From an uncultured Prevotella sp. (GTDB lineage Bacteria > Bacteroidota > Bacteroidia > Bacteroidales > Bacteroidaceae), in contig CAAGLS010000188.1 in the NCBI GenBank assembly GCA_900770845.1, forward strand, positions 1-14,624: a DNA stretch of 14,624 nt, given 5' to 3'. Shown here in pieces: positions 8,211 to 13,034 of the stretch. The translations under genes were made by a program, and so were the position numbers. The stretch's first letter is position 1. Each line of letters begins with the position of its first letter. Below the pieces are notes generated by a model, which worked only from the letters and a program-made list of their open reading frames with translations, had not been told where the DNA came from and made no database searches.

Positions 8211-9662
8211 ATGAAACTGGCCGATAAAAGAAAACTCGTTTTGCTCTTGTTGCTTTTTGTAAATATGGCGGCAAGAGCTGTTGGTGAAATCAGCGCGGAT
8301 GATGCGGTGGACATCGCCAAGAAATATTATAAGGTGGAAAACTACCCTGAGGCGATGCGCTACTTCACGTTGGGTATGCGGAAGGCGGAGAAGGAGAAGA
8401 ACGACCACGCCTATCTCGTGAGCGTGGGGTATATCTCCAACGTCTATTTCAACTACAGCGACTATACGCGCGCCATCCACTACCTGCTAAAAGGCTATGG
8501 CAAGGCCCGCGAATGTGGCAACAACCAGATACAGGCCTCCTACCTGACCAACATCATCGCCACCTACTGCAGGCTCAACGAACCCAAGGACGCCCGAAAA
8601 TACTACACGCTGTTCTGCCAACTGCCCGACAAGGGAATGACGGTGGACAACCTATATTATAAGATGTACAACTATGGGCGCATCCTTGAGGCGGAGAAGA
8701 AGTATCAGGAGGCCTTGGCGCAGTTTCGCAGGGCGTGGCAGTTTGCCGACAGCCACAAGATGGACTCCATCTATGCGCTCAACATCAGGAGCGAGATAGG
8801 CAATATGCTCGTTGAAATGGGCAGATACGAGGAGGCTGTGGCCTACGGCAGGGAGTGCGAGCGACAGTCGCGGCAGATAGGCAGCAAGGAACTATTGGCC
8901 AACGCCTGCCAGATGTTGGCCGATGCCTACGGTAAATTGGGCGACACGCTCAACGCCAAGAAATACCGGCAGCTGTATAGCGAGACGGCGGATTCTGTCT
9001 ACAACCTGCCCAATCTCAACAATGCCTCCACCGACCTCTTCAATTACGAAAACACGAAGAGCGAGGAGCAGATCTCCAGCCTCACCTCTTCCATGAACAA
9101 TCTGATGCTTATCGTGGTGGTCTTCGGTGTACTCATTGCCTTCATGGCCGTGCTGTTCTTCATGGTGTTCCGCAACAACAAGCGGATGAACGAGGGGCAG
9201 CTCAAACTGCTTGAGGAGAACCGCGACATCCTCGCCAAGACCGTGGACAAGGTGAAGACGGGAACGGGCGCGCCCAAGGATGGCCCCGAGCGCGAGAAGA
9301 GGCTGAGGCTCTTGGGGCAGATCAACGAGGTGCTCAACGACGGCTCGGCCATCAGCGACCCGGAATTCAGCCTACAGAAGCTCGCCGTCGCTGTAGGCTC
9401 CAACACAAAGTATGTGTCGCAGGTCATCAACGAATACTACAACAAGAACTTCAAGACCCTGCTCAACGAGCATCGGCTGCGCGAGGCCACCCGCCGCCTT
9501 GCCGATCAGGAACACTATGGCAACATGACCATACAAGCCATCTATGAGGAGGTGGGCTACAGCAACGCCGTCAGCTTTATCCGTGCCTTCAAGCGCATGT
9601 ATGGCATCACTCCCTCAGAATACCAGAGGCGGGAAGGAGGAAAGGCGCAGCCCGCTCATTAG
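8211..9662 (+). CDS. Membrane-anchored TPR sensor with AraC-type DNA-binding domain
   Basis: A 483-residue protein. Residues 1-23 are a signal sequence (MKLADKRKLVLLLLLFVNMAARA). About 26-250 form tetratricopeptide repeats (for example YYKVENYPEAMRYFTLGMRKA, EAEKKYQEALAQFRRAWQFA and EMGRYEEAVAYGRE). About 298-320 is a transmembrane helix (LMLIVVVFGVLIAFMAVLFFMVF), followed by a charged linker. About 376-475 is an AraC/XylS helix-turn-helix domain ending in the typical GYSNAVSFIRAFKRMYGITP. The topology is a periplasmic TPR sensor and a cytoplasmic DNA-binding domain with no kinase, so it is a membrane-bound one-component regulator. The upstream in-frame ATG at 8193 is rejected because the -7 box puts the transcript start after it and because the 8211 start gives a standard signal sequence. 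It is divergent from the Omp28 operon, a plausible target; the inducing signal is unknown. Confidence 0.9.
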   Translation: MKLADKRKLVLLLLLFVNMAARAVGEISADDAVDIAKKYYKVENYPEAMRYFTLGMRKAEKEKNDHAYLVSVGYISNVYFNYSDYTRAIHYLLKGYGKARECGNNQIQASYLTNIIATYCRLNEPKDARKYYTLFCQLPDKGMTVDNLYYKMYNYGRILEAEKKYQEALAQFRRAWQFADSHKMDSIYALNIRSEIGNMLVEMGRYEEAVAYGRECERQSRQIGSKELLANACQMLADAYGKLGDTLNAKKYRQLYSETADSVYNLPNLNNASTDLFNYENTKSEEQISSLTSSMNNLMLIVVVFGVLIAFMAVLFFMVFRNNKRMNEGQLKLLEENRDILAKTVDKVKTGTGAPKDGPEREKRLRLLGQINEVLNDGSAISDPEFSLQKLAVAVGSNTKYVSQVINEYYNKNFKTLLNEHRLREATRRLADQEHYGNMTIQAIYEEVGYSNAVSFIRAFKRMYGITPSEYQRREGGKAQPAH

Positions 9663-9677
9663 CAGCGCGGGCGGCTC

Positions 9678-9835
9678 TATTGATGGCAAAGGGCCGCCGT
9701 GGTACGGCAGCAGGCCGAACACGGGCGGCCAATTGAAGGCAAAGGGCCGCCGTGGTACGGCGGCATACCGAACCCCGCGGCCTATTGATGGCAAGGGGTC
9801 GCCGTGGTACGGCAGCAGGCCGAACACGGGCGGCC
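9678..9835. repeat. Three 53-bp tandem hairpin repeats between convergent genes
   Basis: Units lie at 9678-9730 (53 bp), 9731-9782 (52 bp) and 9783-9835 (53 bp). Each contains an inverted repeat of the form GCCGCCGT-GGT-ACGGCRGC: 9693-9711, 9746-9764 (perfect 8-bp stem) and 9798-9816. In units 1 and 3 the stem has a mismatch. Each unit ends in GGCGGCC or GCGGCC, which can pair with GGCCGCC at the foot of the first arm, giving an alternative outer hairpin. The array fills most of the 218 bp between the stop codons of the regulator (+) and fucosidase (-) genes; neither gene has an obvious T-tailed terminator. It is related to the hairpins at 12678-12964. Confidence 0.88.
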
Positions 9836-9880
9836 CCTTGCCGCTCAATTCCTAAGTTCTTACTTTTTGAATGCTCCCGG

Positions 9881-11176
9881 CTATTTGAGGGTTACTTCCA
9901 CAATCGTGTCTACTCCCGATGGAATGGACGAAAGTGAGAGGGTGACACCGCCCGGGCAGCGTGTCACGGCAACGGGTTTCTTGTCGGCAAACATCACGGC
10001 CTTCCTCACATTCTCCACAGGCAGGAACAGACTCTTGTCCTGCAAGTTGAGGATATGCACGTAGAGTGTCTTGCCGCGCTGCGTCGTGGCTCCCCAGTCG
10101 TGGGGCGGGACGATGCCGCCCCGCGTGCCGTAGATGGTCTCACCGTTGGCGCGCATCCATTTGCCGATGGCTTTCAGACGGTCGAGGCTCTCCTGCGGCA
10201 GCTTTCCGTCGGGACGCGGACCAATGTTGAGCAGCAGGTTGGCGTTGCGCCCGGCCGTGTTGACGAGCAGCCGGATGATGTCGTCGGCCGACTTGTAGTT
10301 CTTGTCGGTGATGTTGTAGCCCCAGCTGTCGTTCATCGTCTGGCAGGTCTCCAACGGCAACAGGCTCACATCCTGCCCACTGAGTCCCGCCTTGTTCTCG
10401 CCCGGCACGTCGCGCTCGAAGATTTGGATGTCCTCCCCGGCGAAGGGCGACTGGTGGTGGTTGTTGGCCACGAGGCACTGCGGCTGCAGTTTGTGGATGA
10501 GCCGGTATTGCTCGTCGAGCCTCCAGTCGAAGGGCGAGGGGTCGCTGTCGTGGTCCCACCAGCCGTCGAACCAGATGCAGTCCACGCGTCCATAGTTGGT
10601 CAGCAGTTCGGTGAGCTGTTGCTCCATAAACTTGAGGTACCCATTGTAGTCCTGCTTGTCGGTGGGGCGTCCCGTCCCTTTTCCCGTGCGTCCGAGAGGA
10701 TAGTCGGGCCGTTGCCAGTCGAGGTGGCTATAATAAAGATGTAGCGACAGTCCCTGTTTGTGACAAGCGTTGGCCAGGTCGGCCAGCACGTCGTGGGCGT
10801 AGGGCGTTCCGTCGACGATGTTGTAGGTGGAGGCGGCCGTCTTGAACATGGAGAAGCTGTCGTGGTGACGCGTGGTGAACGTGACATACTTTGCCCCAGC
10901 ATCCTTGAAGGCCTCCACCCATTCGTCGGCATTGAACTTCGACGGATAGAAGCCGTCGGCCAAATGTCGGTATTCCTGATAGTTGATGTTGCGGTTGTGC
11001 ATCACCCATTCGCCCTGTCCCATCATGGAGTAGATGCCCCAATGGAGGAAGATGCCGAATTTTTGGTCCTGAAACTCCTGTTGCGCCTTCTTGATTTCCG
11101 CAGAAGGCTCATAGCTCTGTGCGGCGGCAGCGGTCAAGGCAAGGGCAGCCGCAGCCGTGAGAAATAACTTTTTCAT
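9881..11176 (-). CDS. Exported GH29 alpha-L-fucosidase
   Basis: A 431-residue glycoside hydrolase that should release terminal alpha-L-fucose from glycans by a retaining mechanism. The signal peptide is MKKLFLTAAAALALTAAAAQ. GH29 landmarks appear in order: FGIFLHWGIYS (40-50), RHHDSFSMF (103-111), YYSHLDWQRPDYP (148-160), IWFDGWW (201-207) with D204 as the expected catalytic nucleophile, LETCQTMNDSWGYN (275-288) and LLLNIGPRPDG (314-324). The acid/base glutamate cannot be assigned safely. Its length suits a catalytic domain plus a small C-terminal beta domain; there is no sorting segment and no lipobox, so a periplasmic location is likely. A longer in-frame start at 11248 would run across the promoter and lack a proper signal peptide. 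No SusC/SusD partner lies nearby, so it is not in a recognisable polysaccharide utilisation locus here. Confidence 0.92.
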   Translation of the reverse strand: MKKLFLTAAAALALTAAAAQSYEPSAEIKKAQQEFQDQKFGIFLHWGIYSMMGQGEWVMHNRNINYQEYRHLADGFYPSKFNADEWVEAFKDAGAKYVTFTTRHHDSFSMFKTAASTYNIVDGTPYAHDVLADLANACHKQGLSLHLYYSHLDWQRPDYPLGRTGKGTGRPTDKQDYNGYLKFMEQQLTELLTNYGRVDCIWFDGWWDHDSDPSPFDWRLDEQYRLIHKLQPQCLVANNHHQSPFAGEDIQIFERDVPGENKAGLSGQDVSLLPLETCQTMNDSWGYNITDKNYKSADDIIRLLVNTAGRNANLLLNIGPRPDGKLPQESLDRLKAIGKWMRANGETIYGTRGGIVPPHDWGATTQRGKTLYVHILNLQDKSLFLPVENVRKAVMFADKKPVAVTRCPGGVTLSLSSIPSGVDTIVEVTLK

Positions 11177-11218
11177 TATGAAGGATTTAAGATTTGTTCG
11201 GTTCGTAGTGGGAAGCCA

Positions 11219-11248
11219 CAAAGTTCTTGCAGCCCATCGGCCATTCAA
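11219..11248 (-). promoter_or_regulatory. Candidate promoter of the fucosidase gene
   Basis: On the minus strand a TTG (11246-11248) is followed after exactly 19 bp by GAACTTTG (11219-11226), seven of eight positions of TAnnTTTG. Transcription would start near 11213, about 36 nt before the ATG at 11176. A 13-bp perfect inverted repeat, GCCATTCAATGGC (11240-11252), covers the -33 element and could be an operator. Confidence 0.5.
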
Positions 11249-11287
11249 TGGCTTGCACGTCGCCTGCCCTTGGACAGGAGGTTGCCA

Positions 11288-12505
11288 TCATTTTTTCATC
11301 ACCTTGTAGGTTTTGCCCCCCTTGCGTGCGATGTAGATGCCCGCGGGAGCGGACGTGTAATCGATACGTCGGCCCGAGAGGTCGTAGAAGTTGACAGGTC
11401 CCGAGAGACTGCTTGCGTCTACAGTGGCAATGGCCGAGAGGTCGGTCAGGGTCTGCAGGGCGATGGGCTTGGACACGGCGGTGCGCTGTCCCTGGGCGGT
11501 GGCATAGACCTGATAGGAATATGGCGTGCCAGAGCGCAGTCCGTGGATGGCCAATTCGTTGGCCCTGCCCGCATCGAGGTCGCACATCCCCACCACGGGA
11601 TGGTCGTGGGGCGTGGCCACGGTGACGTTGATGTCGTCGATGCAGGCATAGCCTCCCGACTGTCGGTTGAAGCTGATGCATACCGCGTATGCGCCGTCGA
11701 AGGTGTAGTTGGCGATGGAGTCCTTGCCCCCAACGGTCAGCAGCGTACCCATCGAGTGCCAGTGGCCATTGGAGTCGAGCGTGCGGACACAGAGGCTGTT
11801 GCCCGAGTGGCTGCCGCCCCACCAGAACCGCAGTCCTTTGATGAGCGAGTCGCCCATGGCTACGATGAGCAGCGAGTCGCGGTCTTTGGGGAGCCGGAGC
11901 GAGAAGATGCCGCTCTCGCCGTAGAAGTCGTGGCTGAGCGAGTTTGACGACGATGACCAGCCAAAGGGCAGGGGAGTGTCGTCGCCCGGGAAGCCATAGC
12001 TGATGGTGCCGGTGGTGTCGGCCACCCGCTCGAAGACGCTCACGAAATAATGCTCTGCATTGGCAACGGGTTGCCAGTGGGCCACGAAGGAGTGGTCGGT
12101 GATGTTAGTGGGCTGTGATGCCTTGCAGGGAAGCTCTGAGAACTGAAGCGGGGTGGTGGATTGCTCAAGCTCTGTGGCGGAGGCTGTGAAGCCGTCGACG
12201 ATGGCGCGGAGCTGGAGGGTGTAATGGGTTTGCGGCGACAGGCCAGTGAGCGTAAGCACGGAGTCGGTGAGGTGGTCGTAGGTGACGCAGCCGTTCTCGC
12301 TGCTGACTGTCAACACGTAGTCTGCTCCCGGATGGGCGCTGTGCCAGGCTACCTGCATGGAACGCCCCTTTATATTACTTGCGGACAGAATCATGCCTCC
12401 ACCGTCGCCGATAGTCTCGCTTGGGGCGGCGGCCTGGGCCTGTTGCGTGGTGATGAGGACGAACGGCAACAGCAAGCACAAGATGATTTGATGCACAATT
12501 GTCAT
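11288..12505 (-). CDS. Secreted FnIII/jelly-roll protein with sorting segment, paralog of the M6 protease C-terminus
   Basis: A 405-residue protein. The signal peptide is MTIVHQIILCLLLPFVLITTQQAQA. Residues about 35-115 form a fibronectin III-like domain; 128-170 and 295-352 form a second, between which a jelly-roll-like module is inserted (172-296, with DSLLIVAMGDSLIKGLRF and YACIDDINVTVA). Residues 365-405 are a T9SS sorting segment (FYDLSGRRI...PAGIYIARKGGKTYKVMKK). The whole protein lines up with the C-terminal two thirds of the M6 protease gene at 13035-14624 but lacks any protease domain. The chosen start is in frame downstream of a perfect -7 box; an ATG-initiated extension to 12553 would begin inside or upstream of the promoter. 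The likely role is extracellular binding; the ligand is unknown. It lies 111 bp upstream of the fucosidase gene, with no clear terminator between them. Confidence 0.85.
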   Translation of the reverse strand: MTIVHQIILCLLLPFVLITTQQAQAAAPSETIGDGGGMILSASNIKGRSMQVAWHSAHPGADYVLTVSSENGCVTYDHLTDSVLTLTGLSPQTHYTLQLRAIVDGFTASATELEQSTTPLQFSELPCKASQPTNITDHSFVAHWQPVANAEHYFVSVFERVADTTGTISYGFPGDDTPLPFGWSSSSNSLSHDFYGESGIFSLRLPKDRDSLLIVAMGDSLIKGLRFWWGGSHSGNSLCVRTLDSNGHWHSMGTLLTVGGKDSIANYTFDGAYAVCISFNRQSGGYACIDDINVTVATPHDHPVVGMCDLDAGRANELAIHGLRSGTPYSYQVYATAQGQRTAVSKPIALQTLTDLSAIATVDASSLSGPVNFYDLSGRRIDYTSAPAGIYIARKGGKTYKVMKK

Positions 12506-12542
12506 AACGTCGGTAATATAAAGGTTTGAATGTTCAACTTGG

Positions 12543-12550
12543 CAAAGATA
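12543..12550 (-). promoter_or_regulatory. -7 box of the 405-residue FnIII protein gene
   Basis: TATCTTTG on the minus strand matches TAnnTTTG exactly. The predicted transcript start, near 12537, leaves about 32 nt before the ATG at 12505. No TTG lies at the ideal -33 distance. The G-rich repeat array begins about 60 bp upstream. Confidence 0.6.
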
Positions 12551-12613
12551 CAAAAATTATTGAACACGCGATATGCTCAGATGTTAATTTTTAGAAAAAA
12601 AACGGATGGTAGC

Positions 12614-12864
12614 GGGAGGGAGCAAGGGGGAACGCGGGCGAGAGGCGAGGGGCGAGCGAGGGGGGCGAGGGAGAGAGGCCGCTGTAATACAGCGGCATAC
12701 ACAACGGGGCGGCGATGCGAGGGAGCAAAGGGGAGCAAGGGGGAGCGAGGGCGTGAGGCGAGGGGCGAGTGAGGGGGGCGAGGGAGAGAGGCCGCTGTAA
12801 TACAGCAGCATACACAACGGGGCGGCTATGCGAGGGAGCAAGAGGGAGCAAGGGGGAGCGCGGG
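12614..12864 (+). other. Three G-quadruplex-capable motifs, one per 113-bp unit
   Basis: Each repeat unit has four runs of at least three G with loops of 1-7 nt on the plus strand: 12614-12638, 12721-12751 (GGG-N6-GGGG-N5-GGGGG-N5-GGG) and 12834-12864. This fits the standard G3+N1-7 pattern. The plus strand is the template for the neighbouring minus-strand genes, so any RNA made through here in their direction would be C-rich. Folding is predicted from the pattern only. Confidence 0.65.
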
Positions 12865-12964
12865 CGAGAGGCGAGGGGCGAGCGAGGGGGGCGAGGGAGG
12901 GGGCGAGGATCGGAGCCGATGGAGTGAGGGGGAGCGAGGGAGCAGGGCCGCTGTATACAGCGGC
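12614..12964. repeat. Array of 113-bp G-rich units with hairpins
   Basis: This fills most of the 529-bp gap 12506-13034, which has no credible gene. An AGCAAGGGGG mark recurs at 12621, 12734 and 12847, exactly 113 bp apart. Hairpins follow at 12678-12696 (GCCGCTGTAATACAGCGGC), 12791-12809 (one stem mismatch) and 12947-12964 (GCCGCTGTATACAGCGGC, a perfect palindrome). The first two are followed by ATACACAACGGGGCGGC. The third is displaced by 43 bp through extra G-rich sequence that includes a small inverted repeat, ATCGGAGCCGAT (12909-12920). The strand asymmetry is extreme, G and A on plus. The 113-bp period breaks reading frames, so the open frames here are not genes. Confidence 0.9.
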
Positions 12965-12975
12965 GTACCCAACAT

Positions 12976-13013
12976 AAAAAATCCCGCTCCTGTCATCGCG
13001 ACAAGAGCGGGAT
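12976..13013 (-). terminator. Rho-independent terminator of the M6 protease gene
   Basis: On the minus strand ATCCCGCTC (13013-13005) pairs with GAGCGGGAT (12989-12981). The stem is extended inward through one wobble pair by TGTC/GACA, giving a 14-bp stem with a 5-nt loop followed by a run of T (12980-12976). It starts 21 bp past the stop codon at 13035. Confidence 0.93.
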
Positions 13014-13034
13014 AAATTATGATTAAGAAATCAA

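Noticed and set aside
9544..9855. Open frames on both strands across the 53-bp repeats
   Set aside because: They consist mostly of repeat units and overlap the end of the AraC-type gene; there is no family resemblance.
10055..10744. 229-codon open frame on the plus strand
   Set aside because: It is the antisense shadow of the fucosidase gene, whose GH29 motifs are unmistakable.
11263..11278. Hairpin CCTGCC/GGACAGG after the 405-residue protein gene as a terminator
   Set aside because: The stem is six pairs with a wobble and no T-run follows, so termination is not supported.
9881..12505. Polysaccharide utilisation locus around the fucosidase
   Set aside because: There is no SusC/SusD-like pair, sulfatase or further glycosidase, and the neighbours are FnIII proteins and a regulator facing another operon.
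12530..12851. Several open frames in the G-rich array, some with collagen-like G-rich peptides
   Set aside because: They arise from low-complexity G/A DNA with a 113-bp period that is not a multiple of three. They have no promoter or ribosome-binding context.
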